A stretch of 64,000 nt of DNA from Arcobacter sp. LA11 (GTDB lineage Bacteria; Campylobacterota; Campylobacteria; Campylobacterales; Arcobacteraceae), in the NCBI RefSeq assembly GCF_001895145.1, contig NZ_BDIR01000002.1, positions 62,001 through 126,000 on the forward strand, written 5' to 3'. Below, in pieces: positions 33,608 through 43,287 of this stretch (the stretch's first letter is position 1; every line of letters begins with the position of its first letter). A program made the position numbers and the translations under genes. The notes beneath the pieces were generated by a model. The model had not been told where the DNA came from and did not search any database. It saw only the letters and a list, made by a program, of their open reading frames with translations.

Positions 33608-34925
33608 CTTTGAAGTATCTATTAGTTTCTTCTGAAACTATTTTAGAAAGTATTAATAATGCTATTAAGTTTGGAATTGCCATTAGTCCGTTTGCAAGGT
33701 CTGAAAAATTCCATACCAGTTTTAGTTCCATCATTGCACCAATCATAACAAAACTTACAAAAACAACTCTATATATTTTTATTGATTTTTCACCAAAAAT
33801 ATATTCAAAAGCTTTTTCTCCATAATATGACCAACCCAGAATAGTTGAATAACCAAAAAGAATAGTTGCAACTACAACTACAATTGCTCCGTAATCTCCT
33901 AAGAAGAATTCAAAACTTTTTAGTGTCAATTCTCCTGCACTTCCTCCTGTTGTCCAAATTGGTGCCATAAGAATAATAAGTGCTGTCATTGTACAAACTA
34001 CAAGTGTATCAATAAAAGTCTGTGTCATTGATACTAAGGCTTGTTTAACTGGGTCATTTGTTTTTGCCGCAGCTGCTGCAATTGGTGCAGATCCAAGCCC
34101 AGATTCATTTGAAAACACACCTCTTGCAATACCATATCTAATTGCAGCTGCAACTGCTGCACCTGCAAATCCACCACCTGCTGCTATTGGATTAAATGCA
34201 TGGTAAAAAATTAATCCAAAGGCATCTGAAATTTTATCTGCGTTTGTAGCTAGAATAATAATTGCAGTTGTTAAATATACAAAAATCATAAATGGAATTA
34301 AAAAAGAAGTTGTTTTTCCAATTGATTTAATTCCACCTAATATTACAAATGAGGTAATAGTAAGTAAAACTATACCTGTAATCCAAGTAGGAGTTGCAAA
34401 TTGTGAAGATAGAGCATTTGCTACTGCATTTGATTGTGTCATATTTCCAATACCAAATGATGCTAATACTGTAAATAAAGCAAAGGCAAAACCAAGTTTT
34501 GGCATATTTGCACCTTTTGCTAAATAGTACATTGGTCCACCTTTAAAACCATTTGTACCTTCTTCTCTATATTTTACTGCTAAGATTGCTTCTGAGTATT
34601 TTGTTGCCATTCCCACAAGTCCTGTTATCCACATCCAGAATACTGCACCAGGTCCCCCAAAAGTAATAGCTGTTGCTACTCCAACAATATTTCCTATTCC
34701 TACTGTTGCTGCAAGTGCTGTCATAAGAGCTTGAAAATGAGTAATATCACCTTTTGCATTTTCTTCTTTTACAAAAATTAATTTAAATGCATGGCCTAAA
34801 GCCCAAAATTGCATACCTTTTAATCTGATTGTTAAATATAAACCTGTACCAACTAGTAATATTAACATTGGTACTCCCCATACAAATCCTGAGGCTGATG
34901 AAATAAAATTATTTAATATTTCCAT
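33600..34925 (-). CDS. Alanine/glycine:cation symporter (AGCS family)
   Basis: A 441-residue sodium-coupled amino-acid transporter with about ten or eleven helices. AGCS marks include GVPMLILLVGTGLYLTIRL near the N-terminus, ATVGIGNIVGVATAI, GGPMYYLAKG, and FSNESGLGSAPIAAAAAK in the long conserved loop. It imports alanine or glycine. It is transcribed alone, from a 282-base upstream region shared with the divergent trxB, and ends in its own terminator. The upstream inverted repeats also found before aspA hint at joint control by an amino-acid signal. Confidence 0.93.
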   Translation of the reverse strand: MEILNNFISSASGFVWGVPMLILLVGTGLYLTIRLKGMQFWALGHAFKLIFVKEENAKGDITHFQALMTALAATVGIGNIVGVATAITFGGPGAVFWMWITGLVGMATKYSEAILAVKYREEGTNGFKGGPMYYLAKGANMPKLGFAFALFTVLASFGIGNMTQSNAVANALSSQFATPTWITGIVLLTITSFVILGGIKSIGKTTSFLIPFMIFVYLTTAIIILATNADKISDAFGLIFYHAFNPIAAGGGFAGAAVAAAIRYGIARGVFSNESGLGSAPIAAAAAKTNDPVKQALVSMTQTFIDTLVVCTMTALIILMAPIWTTGGSAGELTLKSFEFFLGDYGAIVVVVATILFGYSTILGWSYYGEKAFEYIFGEKSIKIYRVVFVSFVMIGAMMELKLVWNFSDLANGLMAIPNLIALLILSKIVSEETNRYFKEK

Positions 34926-34955
34926 AGAAATCCTTTATTTAAAACCAAGTATAAT

Positions 34956-34965
34956 AACTTAAGTT
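34956..34965. promoter_or_regulatory. AACTTAAGTT palindrome upstream of the alanine symporter
   Basis: Same perfect 10-base palindrome as upstream of aspA (29767-29776), here 31 bases before the symporter start and 14 bases from the ATGAATA repeat. Confidence 0.4.
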
Positions 34966-34978
34966 TAGTTAAAAATTT

Positions 34979-34994
34979 ATGAATAGTTATTCAT
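34979..34994. promoter_or_regulatory. ATGAATA-N2-TATTCAT inverted repeat upstream of the alanine symporter
   Basis: A perfect inverted repeat with 7-base arms around GT. It is the second copy of the ArgR-box-like element found before aspA. The remaining intergenic sequence up to trxB (about 34995-35207) is very A/T-rich. It shows TTAATTA-type runs but no gene. Confidence 0.45.
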
Positions 34995-35207
34995 ATAAAG
35001 TTTTTATTTATATAGAATATAGTTTAATACGATAAAAATTACTAAAGGAAAATAATTATCTTTTAATTATAAGCTTAATTAATAAAACTAAATTAAATTA
35101 ATTAACCTTATACTTAATAATATTTGAGTATTATTATGCCCTTATATTAAATAAGAGCATAAATTTAATTATATTTTTATTTGGTATAAACACAAAAAGG
35201 ATTACAT

Positions 35208-36137
35208 ATGTTGGACTTGGCAATTATTGGTGGTGGACCTGCAGGACTTACAGCAGGATTATATGCGACTAGAGGTGGATTAAAAAACGTAACTATGTTT
35301 GAAATGGGAATGCCTGGTGGGCAGATTACAGGAAGTAGTGAGATAGAGAACTATCCTGGACAATCTGGACTTATGACTGGTATGGAATTAATGGAAAACT
35401 GGCCTAAACAGTGTCAACAATTTGGTTTAAAGCATGAAATGAATCAAGTATCACAAGTTACTAAAGAAGGTGATATTTTTACTTTAACTTTAATTGATGG
35501 TACAAAACAAGAAGCAAAATCTGTTTTATTAGCAACTGGTTCAGTTCCAAGACGAGCTGGTTTTGAAGGTGAAGATAAGTTTTTTGGAAGAGGAATTTCT
35601 ACTTGTGCAACTTGTGATGGTTTTTTCTATAAAGGAAAAGAAGTAGCACTTATTGGTGGTGGTGATTCAGCTTTAGAAGAAGCAGTATATTTAGCTAAGT
35701 TATGTTCAAAAGTATATTTAGTACATAGAAGAGATACATATAGAGCAGCTCCAAGTACAATAGAGCATATGAAAGCTTGTGAAAATATTGAAGAAGTAAC
35801 AAATGTAACTGTAGAAGAAGTTTATGGTGACAATATGGGTGTTACTGGACTTAAAGTAAAAGAAAAAGAATCTGGAGATATTAGAGACTTACCTGTTCCT
35901 GGTGTTTTTGTATTTGTTGGACGGGATGTATTAAGTGATTCTTTAAAACAAGAAGATGGGTCATACCTTTGTGATGTAAATGAGCAAACAGAAGTAATTG
36001 TAGATTTAAAAATGAGAACAAATGTTCCAGGATTATATGCCGCAGGTGATGTGAGAATTGATGCAGCAAAACAAGTTGTATGTGCAGCAGCAGATGGTGC
36101 AACAGCAGCAGTGGATATTATTGAGTATTTAGGATAA
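35208..36137 (+). CDS. trxB: Thioredoxin-disulfide reductase
   Basis: Reduces thioredoxin with NADPH. The 309 residues have the FAD motif GGGPAG (8-13), redox-active C133 and C136 in CATC, the NADPH-binding GGGDSALEEA and the C-terminal AAGDVR FAD motif. AAAAAGG precedes the ATG. dapB follows after three bases, so the two genes are co-transcribed. Thioredoxin itself is encoded 16 kb away at 19249. Confidence 0.96.
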   Translation: MLDLAIIGGGPAGLTAGLYATRGGLKNVTMFEMGMPGGQITGSSEIENYPGQSGLMTGMELMENWPKQCQQFGLKHEMNQVSQVTKEGDIFTLTLIDGTKQEAKSVLLATGSVPRRAGFEGEDKFFGRGISTCATCDGFFYKGKEVALIGGGDSALEEAVYLAKLCSKVYLVHRRDTYRAAPSTIEHMKACENIEEVTNVTVEEVYGDNMGVTGLKVKEKESGDIRDLPVPGVFVFVGRDVLSDSLKQEDGSYLCDVNEQTEVIVDLKMRTNVPGLYAAGDVRIDAAKQVVCAAADGATAAVDIIEYLG

Positions 36138-36140
36138 AAG

Positions 36141-36914
36141 ATGGTAAATGTAGGAATTGTAGGTAGTACAGGTAGAGTAGGGTCTTTATTAATTGATGAC
36201 TTAGGGTTAGATGAAGAAGCAAAATTAAGTGCATGTCATGTGTTTGATGAGTTAAAAAAACCTGTTCCTGAAGGAACAGTTATAACAAATGATATGAAAA
36301 CCTTATTAGAGGTTTCTGATGTTATTATTGATTTTAGTGCACCTGTTGCAACTGAAGCACTTCTTACAGAGATTGTTGAAAATGGTGGTACAAAACCCTT
36401 AGTTATAGCAACTACTGGATTTAGTAAACATCAGCAAAATTTACTTTTAGAAGCTAGTAAAAAAGTACCTGTACTTTATGCAACTAATATGAGTTTAGGT
36501 GTTGCAGTTTTAAATAAGCTTGTTTCTCTTGCTTCAAAAGCATTAAAAGAGTTTGATTGTGAAATTGTTGAGCAACATCATAGATATAAAGTTGATTCAC
36601 CTTCTGGTACAGCTCTTACACTTGCAGAACATGCAGCAAAAGCTAGAGATTTAGATTTAGATGCAGTTAGAATTTCTGGGCGTGATGGTGAAATTGGTGC
36701 AAGAACTAAAGATGAAATTGGTGTTATGTCTTTAAGAGGTGGTGATATTGTAGGTCGTCATACTGTTGGATTATATAATGATGGTGAATTTATAGAATTA
36801 CATCATACTGCAACAGCTAGAAATACTTTTTCTAGAGGTGCTATTAAAGCAGCTAAATGGTTGGTTAATCAAGAAGCTGGTTTATATTCAATCAATGACT
36901 GTCTTGGTCTGTAA
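36141..36914 (+). CDS. dapB: 4-hydroxy-tetrahydrodipicolinate reductase
   Basis: Reduces hydroxy-tetrahydrodipicolinate in the lysine and diaminopimelate pathway. The 257 residues show the nucleotide-binding VGIVGSTGRVG at the N-terminus, IDFSAPVAT, the active-site EQHHRYKVDSPSGTA and a C-terminal FSRGAIKAAKWL. It is coupled to trxB upstream and followed by purF after 76 bases. Confidence 0.95.
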   Translation: MVNVGIVGSTGRVGSLLIDDLGLDEEAKLSACHVFDELKKPVPEGTVITNDMKTLLEVSDVIIDFSAPVATEALLTEIVENGGTKPLVIATTGFSKHQQNLLLEASKKVPVLYATNMSLGVAVLNKLVSLASKALKEFDCEIVEQHHRYKVDSPSGTALTLAEHAAKARDLDLDAVRISGRDGEIGARTKDEIGVMSLRGGDIVGRHTVGLYNDGEFIELHHTATARNTFSRGAIKAAKWLVNQEAGLYSINDCLGL

Positions 36915-36990
36915 CAAAGAAAAATAAATAATTATGGAAAATAAAAAGACATTTACACTTTCACTTTTTGTTTTTTTAAAGGTTAAATAA

Positions 36991-38340
36991 ATGTGTGCAA
37001 TAGTTGGTATTTACGGTAATGAAAACGCTGCAAGATTAGCATCTTTAGCTCTATTCTCAATGCAACATAGAGGACAAGAAGCAACTGGAATCTCTTCATC
37101 ATGTGAAGGTAAAATTTTTACTAAAAAAGATAGAGGCTTAGTATCTGAAGTATTTACAGATGAAGCATTGAACTATTTAAAAGGTAATATGGCTATTGGT
37201 CATAATAGATACTCAACTGCGGGTGGAGATTCTATATTAGATGCACAGCCAGTATTTGCAAAGTATAAGCTTGGTGAAATTTCTATTGTACATAATGGAA
37301 ATTTAATTAATAAAAAAGAAGTTAGAAATGATTTAATTGATAAAGGTGCTATTTTCCAAACAGGAATGGATACTGAAAATTTAATTCATTTAATTGCAAA
37401 GAATACGAAAGATAGATTAAGAGATAGAATTAAAGAAGCTTTAGATAGAACTATTGGAGCTTACTGTTTTATTATCCAATCTAGAAATAAGCAATTTGTT
37501 ATTAGAGATAGATATGGGATTAGACCTTTATCATTAGGGAAAATTAAATCAGGTGGTTATATTGTAGCAAGTGAAACTTGTGCTTTTGAACTAGTTGATG
37601 CAGAGTTTATAAGAGATGTAAAACCAGGTGAGATGTTGATTTTTAGCGAAGGACATGAAGAACCTGAATCAATTCAATTATTTGAACCTGATTTTAGACC
37701 ATGTGCTTTTGAATATGTATATTTTGCGCGTCCTGACTCTTTTGTAGATGGAAAGACTGTTTATGAAACAAGAGAAAATATGGGAAAAACTTTAGCTAAA
37801 AATGACTCTACAAGTTCTACTAAATATGATATGGTTGTTCCTGTTCCAGATTCAGGAGTTCCTGCTGCTCTTGGTTATGCAGCACAGAGTGGAATACCTT
37901 TTAAATATGGAATTATTAGAAACCACTACGTAGGAAGAACTTTCATTGAGCCTACTCAAGAGATGAGAAGTATGAAAGTTAAGATGAAACTTTCTCCAAT
38001 GAGATCTCTGATTGAAGGAAAATCTTTACTTGTTATTGATGATTCAATTGTAAGAGGTACTACTTCTAAAAGAATAGTTAGAATGTTAAAAGATGCTGGC
38101 GCGAAAGAGGTTCATTTTAGAGTTGCAAGTCCAGAAATTAAGTTTCCTTGTTATTATGGAATAGATACTCCAAATAAAGAAGAATTAATTTCAAATAATA
38201 TGTCTAAAGATGAAGTATGTAAATATATTGAAGCAGATAGTTTAGAATATTTATCTATAGAAGATTTAAAGAACTCTATTGGAAACGATAGAAATTATGC
38301 ATTAGAGAGTTTCAACGGTGACTATTTCGTTAAAAAGTAA
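36991..38340 (+). CDS. purF: Amidophosphoribosyltransferase
   Basis: Makes phosphoribosylamine from PRPP and glutamine, the first committed purine step. The catalytic N-terminal cysteine is C2 (MCAIVGIYG), exposed once Met is removed. Glutaminase-domain segments MQHRGQEATG and GHNRYSTAG follow. The PRPP loop VIDDSIVRGTT is at about 348-358. The 449 residues are usual. AAAGG lies 9 bases before the ATG. The 3' end overlaps the next gene by 23 bases. Confidence 0.96.
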   Translation: MCAIVGIYGNENAARLASLALFSMQHRGQEATGISSSCEGKIFTKKDRGLVSEVFTDEALNYLKGNMAIGHNRYSTAGGDSILDAQPVFAKYKLGEISIVHNGNLINKKEVRNDLIDKGAIFQTGMDTENLIHLIAKNTKDRLRDRIKEALDRTIGAYCFIIQSRNKQFVIRDRYGIRPLSLGKIKSGGYIVASETCAFELVDAEFIRDVKPGEMLIFSEGHEEPESIQLFEPDFRPCAFEYVYFARPDSFVDGKTVYETRENMGKTLAKNDSTSSTKYDMVVPVPDSGVPAALGYAAQSGIPFKYGIIRNHYVGRTFIEPTQEMRSMKVKMKLSPMRSLIEGKSLLVIDDSIVRGTTSKRIVRMLKDAGAKEVHFRVASPEIKFPCYYGIDTPNKEELISNNMSKDEVCKYIEADSLEYLSIEDLKNSIGNDRNYALESFNGDYFVKK

Positions 38341-39313
38341 AGATATATTGAAAAATAATCTAAAAGAAGTACTTACTATTGGTAGGTACTTCAGACGTGA
38401 GTTTGGAGAAACAGTATATAAGGTTCCAATTTCTATTGGAGGATTTACCTGTCCTAATATTGATGGAACAGTTGCAAAAGGTGGATGTACTTTTTGTGAG
38501 AATGATTCTTTTTCACCAAATTTACAAGAAAAAAAGCCTTCTTTTAAATTAAATCCAAGAGTTGAAGAAAATCCTTTTTTAGATAAACAACTTCAACAAC
38601 TTCAAATGCAATTTGATGCAACAAAACAAAGACTTGAAAATAAATTTGAAGCAAAAAAATTTATAGTATATTTTCAATCTTTTACAAATACTTACGCACC
38701 TCTTGCAACTTTAAAAGCTTTATATAAAAAAGCACTTAGCTTTGATAATGTAATTGGTCTTTCAATTGGTACAAGAACTGATTGTATGACAGATGAAATT
38801 TTAGATTTTCTAGAAGAGTTATCAAAAGATAAAGAGATATGGGTTGAGTATGGAATTCAATCTTTTTATGATGAAACTTTAGAAAAAATAAATCGTGGTG
38901 ATGATGCTTCTAATATGAGAACATGGATTACTAAAACAAAGCAGAGAAACCTAAAAGTTTGTGGACATTTGATTTATGGACTTCCTGATGAAGATCAAGA
39001 GATGATGCTAGAAACATTTAATCAAACTATAGATTTAAATGTTGACTCAATTAAGTTTCATCCTTTATATGTTGTTAAAAATACATTGTTAACAAAAGAT
39101 TTCAAACAGGGACGATTTACTCCTATTTCTGAAGAGTTATATATTGATACGGTTGTAAAATCAATTAAAAATCTTCCTGATAATGTATCTGTTCAAAGAG
39201 TAACAGCAGGAATTGATGATAGTACACTATTATCACCTAACTGGTGTCGAAATAAACATCAACAAATTCAAAATATTAAAAAAGCTTTGATAAAAGAAGG
39301 TTTAAAATACTAA
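38318..39313 (+). CDS. Radical SAM protein, TIGR01212/YhcC-like
   Basis: A 331-residue radical SAM enzyme with its [4Fe-4S] cysteines in a C-X11-C-X2-C arrangement (CPNIDG then GGCTFC near residues 48-63). SIGTRTDCMTD, WVEYGIQSF and HLIYGLPDE follow, all typical of this Elp3-related subfamily. The reaction is not established. The GTG start at 38318 overlaps purF by 23 bases. A TTG at 38348 in the same frame is an alternative with no overlap. It converges with the LysR gene across a hairpin. Confidence 0.85.
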   Translation: MTISLKSKDILKNNLKEVLTIGRYFRREFGETVYKVPISIGGFTCPNIDGTVAKGGCTFCENDSFSPNLQEKKPSFKLNPRVEENPFLDKQLQQLQMQFDATKQRLENKFEAKKFIVYFQSFTNTYAPLATLKALYKKALSFDNVIGLSIGTRTDCMTDEILDFLEELSKDKEIWVEYGIQSFYDETLEKINRGDDASNMRTWITKTKQRNLKVCGHLIYGLPDEDQEMMLETFNQTIDLNVDSIKFHPLYVVKNTLLTKDFKQGRFTPISEELYIDTVVKSIKNLPDNVSVQRVTAGIDDSTLLSPNWCRNKHQQIQNIKKALIKEGLKY

Positions 39314-39335
39314 AAGATATTTAGTATTAAAATAG

Positions 39336-39356
39336 ATACTAGGAAAACCCTAGTAT
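39336..39356. terminator. Stem-loop between convergent genes
   Basis: ATACTAGG / CCTAGTAT, an 8-bp stem with a five-base loop, lies between the radical SAM gene and the LysR gene. T-rich sequence follows on the plus strand, so it probably ends both transcripts. Confidence 0.65.
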
Positions 39357-40255
39357 TATTTTATTTTTAGTAAATAGTCAACTACATTCTCTATAAATGC
39401 ATCATGTTTTCTATCTTTTCTATATGCAATATATAGTTTTCTTGTCATTTTATGATTACCAATTCTAGATTCATATAGTGCATCAGCTTTTAGTAGTGAC
39501 TCAATAGCATTTCTAGATACAATTGATACTGTTGGTGTTTCATTCTTATCTGAGTGTAAAACTGTTTGTACAATCGTTGTTGCACTTGTTACTTCAGATG
39601 TTACATCAAATGTATCACAATCTGGATAATTTGCTTTTTCTAATGATTCTTTAAATATTAGTCTTGTATTTGAATCAGGATTTCTACATACCCATTTGTA
39701 AGATAATAAATCAGCAGCTTTTGCTTTTGCTGGAAGTTTTTGGTTTGAGAATATTACGATTTCATCATCCATCCATTCTCTATAAATAATATCATCATCT
39801 GGAATATAATTTTCAACTAAAGCCATATCTATTTTTTTATCAAGTAAATCTTCAATTGCTTTATGTGAAACAGAAACATTAATTGATACATCGTTATTGA
39901 TATTTTCTTTTAGGTTATTTAAAAATCTTGGTAAAATATAATTACCAATAATAAATGATGCACCAAATACAAAAGTAACATCTTTATTCATTATTTTTAA
40001 TACTTCTTTTTCTGCATTGTTTACACATCTTTCTATTTTTTGTGCAATTGCATATAACATTTGACCTTCTTTTGTAAGTCTAATTCCATTCTTCTTTCTA
40101 TCAACGACTTGGACATCTAAATAGTCTTCAATAAATTTCATCTGTTGTGTAACAGCTGGCTGAGAAATACCAAGTTTTGCAGAAGCTTTGGAAAAGGATT
40201 TTTCTCTTACTACTGTTAAAAAAGTCTCTAGTTTTGCAAAATCTGTTAACATCAT
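39356..40255 (-). CDS. LysR-family transcriptional regulator
   Basis: A 299-residue regulator. The winged helix-turn-helix is at about residues 7-65 (FLTVVREKSFSKASAKLGIS, then QPAVTQQMKFIE). A two-lobed effector domain follows from about residue 90. Its effector and targets are unknown. It is divergent from the UvrD-type helicase gene with a 115-base gap, and no metabolic neighbour points to a pathway. Two adjacent ATGs (40255 and 40252) are possible starts. Confidence 0.93.
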   Translation of the reverse strand: MMLTDFAKLETFLTVVREKSFSKASAKLGISQPAVTQQMKFIEDYLDVQVVDRKKNGIRLTKEGQMLYAIAQKIERCVNNAEKEVLKIMNKDVTFVFGASFIIGNYILPRFLNNLKENINNDVSINVSVSHKAIEDLLDKKIDMALVENYIPDDDIIYREWMDDEIVIFSNQKLPAKAKAADLLSYKWVCRNPDSNTRLIFKESLEKANYPDCDTFDVTSEVTSATTIVQTVLHSDKNETPTVSIVSRNAIESLLKADALYESRIGNHKMTRKLYIAYRKDRKHDAFIENVVDYLLKIK

Positions 40256-40341
40256 TGTTACCTTTAATTAAATCTAATGATTATAATAACATTTGTTTAT
40301 AAATAGAATTATTAAGAAGCTTAATTAATTTATACAAATTA

Positions 40342-40350
40342 TGATATAAT
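40342..40350 (+). promoter_or_regulatory. Extended -10 promoter of the helicase operon
   Basis: TGATATAAT lies 20 bases before the ATG at 40371, with GGAGAAG as ribosome site between. It likely drives the helicase-truB-ispE-smpB run. Confidence 0.6.
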
Positions 40351-40370
40351 TTATATTTATTGGAGAAGAA

Positions 40371-42425
40371 ATGTCAGAAAACTTTTTATCATCGTTGAAT
40401 GAATCTCAACAAAATGCGGCAAAGCACATAGATGGTTCTTTGTTGATATTAGCTGGTGCTGGTTCTGGTAAAACTAAAACAATTACTACTAGATTAGCTT
40501 ATCTTATTTCGATTGGGATAGATCCAAGTTCAATTTTAACGCTAACTTTTACAAATAAAGCTGCAACAGAAATGAGAGAACGTGCTTATTCATTGATTGA
40601 CTCATCTGCAATAAATACTCCACCTTTACTATGTACATTTCATAAATTTGGATTACTTTTTCTTAAGTTTCATATGAGTGAATTAGGAAGAAAAAACAAC
40701 TTTATAATTATAGATAATGATGACAAAAAAAGAATTTTAAAGTCAATAGATAAAGAGATTACAACTTCAATTTTAGTTAGTGAAATTTCAAAATATAAAA
40801 ATACTCTTTTAACACCAACTGAAGCAAAATTAGCTGCACAATTAAAACTTTATCAACAAATAGCAGATGTTTATGAAAAATATGAAGCGTATTTATTAAA
40901 AAACAACTTAGTAGATTTTGATGATTTACTACTTTTACCATTTAGAATTTTAGAAAAGAATGAATCTTTAGCAAAAGAGACTAGTCAAAGATATCAATAT
41001 GTAATGGTAGATGAGTATCAAGATACAAATGAACTTCAATATAAGTTATTAAGACTTTTATGTACAACTCACAATAATCTTTGTGTTGTAGGTGATGATG
41101 ACCAATCTATTTATGGTTGGCGTGGAGCTACGATTAAAAATATATTAAATTTTACTGAGCATTTTGAAAATACTACAGTTGTAAAACTTGAAGAAAATTA
41201 TAGATCAACAGATACGATACTAGAACATGCAAATCAATTAATTGAACATAATCGAGATAGGTTAGGGAAAAAATTAGTTGGAACTAGAGCTAAAGGTGAT
41301 AGTATAAAAGTTTATGAATCACATGATGAAAATGAAGAAACAAGAAAAATTATAGATGATATTACAAAACTAGTTGCAACAGGTGTAAGTGGGAGAGATA
41401 TTGCAGTATTATTTAGAGTTAATGCACTTTCAAGGTCATTAGAAGAAGGTTTTAATAGAGCTGGAATAAACTATAGACTTGTTGGTGGAATGAAGTTCTA
41501 CGAAAGAGCAGAGATTAAAGATTTAATTGCATATTTTAGAATATTAACTAATACTACTGATAACTTTTCATTAAAAAGAATTATAAATAAACCAAAAAGA
41601 GGAATTGGTAAAACTACTATAGATAAGCTTGATGCAAAATCTGTAGAACTTAAAAAACCAATTTTTACAATACTAGAAGAATTTAATGCAGAAGAACTTG
41701 CTGCTATTGTAGGAAAAAAGAACTCAAGAACCTTAAAAGTATTTATGGCTTCAGTGATGGATTTAAGAGATGCTTTAGAAGAATCAAAAATGAGATTTTT
41801 AGATTCATTTGAAGATACTTTTGATTATAGAGCCTCATTTGACAATGTTCCTGATGGATTTGATAGACAAGCAAATATTGATGAATTTTATGGATATATT
41901 AGAGACTATTTTATTCAAAATCCACATTTAAGTTTGGAAGATTTTTTAAATGAAATTGCTTTAGAATCAGAAAAAGGTGAATTAACAGAACAAGCTATTT
42001 CTATGATGAGTATTCACTCTTCAAAAGGTCTGGAATATAAACATCTATTTATTATTGGACTTGAAGAAGGTTTTTTCCCAATTATTGGAGATGGTAGTGA
42101 TATTGAAGAAGAAAGAAGACTTGGATATGTAGCTATTACTAGAGCTATGGATAATCTTACTTTATCTTTTGTTCATTCTAGATTTTATAAAGGTAAAAGA
42201 GCTACACTTTTAAAAAGTAGATTTTTAAGTGAATCTGGTCTTATTAAAGGTAGTTTAACTATTGAAAAACACTCTTGCTTTAAAAAAGGTGATTTGGTAA
42301 AACATAAAATCTTTGGAATGGGACGAGTTCAAAAAGCTGGTAAAGCTGGTAAAGATTTTAAACTTACTATTAATTTTGGTGGAACAAGAAGAGATATTCT
42401 TTCAAGTTTTGTTGAAAAAATGTAA
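40371..42425 (+). CDS. UvrD/Rep-family ATP-dependent DNA helicase
   Basis: A 684-residue superfamily 1 3'-5' helicase used in DNA repair and replication restart. Walker A GAGSGKT is at residues 29-35. TLTFTNKAATEMRER (motif Ia), VDEYQDTNELQY (Walker B), GDDDQSIYGWRGA (motif III), LEENYRST (motif IV) and SIHSSKGLEY (motif V) follow, with VAITRAM as motif VI. The C-terminal end has a Tudor-like KKGDLVKHKIFGMG segment, as in PcrA. It starts an operon with truB 10 bases downstream. Confidence 0.94.
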   Translation: MSENFLSSLNESQQNAAKHIDGSLLILAGAGSGKTKTITTRLAYLISIGIDPSSILTLTFTNKAATEMRERAYSLIDSSAINTPPLLCTFHKFGLLFLKFHMSELGRKNNFIIIDNDDKKRILKSIDKEITTSILVSEISKYKNTLLTPTEAKLAAQLKLYQQIADVYEKYEAYLLKNNLVDFDDLLLLPFRILEKNESLAKETSQRYQYVMVDEYQDTNELQYKLLRLLCTTHNNLCVVGDDDQSIYGWRGATIKNILNFTEHFENTTVVKLEENYRSTDTILEHANQLIEHNRDRLGKKLVGTRAKGDSIKVYESHDENEETRKIIDDITKLVATGVSGRDIAVLFRVNALSRSLEEGFNRAGINYRLVGGMKFYERAEIKDLIAYFRILTNTTDNFSLKRIINKPKRGIGKTTIDKLDAKSVELKKPIFTILEEFNAEELAAIVGKKNSRTLKVFMASVMDLRDALEESKMRFLDSFEDTFDYRASFDNVPDGFDRQANIDEFYGYIRDYFIQNPHLSLEDFLNEIALESEKGELTEQAISMMSIHSSKGLEYKHLFIIGLEEGFFPIIGDGSDIEEERRLGYVAITRAMDNLTLSFVHSRFYKGKRATLLKSRFLSESGLIKGSLTIEKHSCFKKGDLVKHKIFGMGRVQKAGKAGKDFKLTINFGGTRRDILSSFVEKM

Positions 42426-42435
42426 TTAGGGATCA

Positions 42436-43287
42436 ATGCAAAAAAAATTATATAATAAAGAGCCTCTAAATAAATTGCTTGTTGTAAATAAGCCGATGTT
42501 TAGGAGTTCAAACTCATATTTAAATCAAATAAAAAGAAAATATAAGAATAAAAAAGCAGGTTTTTCGGGAACTTTAGATCCTTTTGCTTGTGGATGTTTA
42601 ATTGTTGCATTTGGGCAGTATTCAAAGCTATTTAAATATCTTAAAAAAACTCCAAAAACTTATAGAGCAGTTATTTGGCTAGGAGCCACATCTGAATCTT
42701 TTGATATTGAAAATATGATTGATATAAAAGATGAAAAAAAAATAGATGAAGTATTATTAAAAAAAGAGATAAAAAGTTTAATAGGAGAGATAGAATATAC
42801 ACCTCCTAAATTCTCTGCAAAAAAAATAGATGGAAAAAGAGCCTATGACCTTGCCCGTGCAGGAGAAGAGTTTGAAATGAAAAAATCAATTATGAATATA
42901 GTTGATACAAAGTTTATTTCATACTCTCATCCTTTTATTACTTTTGAAGCAACAGTTAGTGAAGGCTCATATATAAGAAGCTTAGCTCAAATATTACTTG
43001 AAAGAATAAATAGAGTAGGTACCTTATCTTATTTAAATAGATTAAACGAGGGTGAATTTTTTTATGAAAATGAAAAAGATTTAAATCCTTTAAAATATTT
43101 AGATTTAAAAGAAAACAATTATTTGGGAACTAAAGAGTGGTTAAATGATGGAAAAAAAATCAATATTGATTTTTTAGAAACAAAAGAAGATGGTAATTAT
43201 CTAATAAAATTTGATGATTTTTTTAGTATAATTCAAATTGAAAATGAAGAAGTAAAATATCTTCTTAATAAGGTTCTATTAAATTGA
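42436..43287 (+). CDS. truB: tRNA pseudouridine-55 synthase
   Basis: Modifies U55 in the T-loop of tRNAs. The catalytic aspartate D48 lies in the family motif GFSGTLDPFACG. YRAVIWLGATSESFD, TPPKFSAKKIDGKRAYDLAR and VSEGSYIRSLAQ follow. The 283 residues are normal for epsilonproteobacterial TruB. It overlaps ispE by four bases (ATTGATAA), so the two genes are translationally coupled. Confidence 0.94.
   Translation: MQKKLYNKEPLNKLLVVNKPMFRSSNSYLNQIKRKYKNKKAGFSGTLDPFACGCLIVAFGQYSKLFKYLKKTPKTYRAVIWLGATSESFDIENMIDIKDEKKIDEVLLKKEIKSLIGEIEYTPPKFSAKKIDGKRAYDLARAGEEFEMKKSIMNIVDTKFISYSHPFITFEATVSEGSYIRSLAQILLERINRVGTLSYLNRLNEGEFFYENEKDLNPLKYLDLKENNYLGTKEWLNDGKKINIDFLETKEDGNYLIKFDDFFSIIQIENEEVKYLLNKVLLN

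Noticed and set aside
34995-35207. Possible origin-like or repeat region before trxB, rich in TTAATTA
   Set aside because: The runs are imperfect and spacing is irregular; consistent with an A/T-rich promoter region and no DnaA-box cluster was seen.
36934-36990. An 18-codon open frame ending exactly at the purF start
   Set aside because: It has no ribosome site of its own, is mainly Lys and Phe from A/T-rich DNA, and shows no attenuator hairpins; AAAGG inside it serves purF. Not enough to call a leader peptide.
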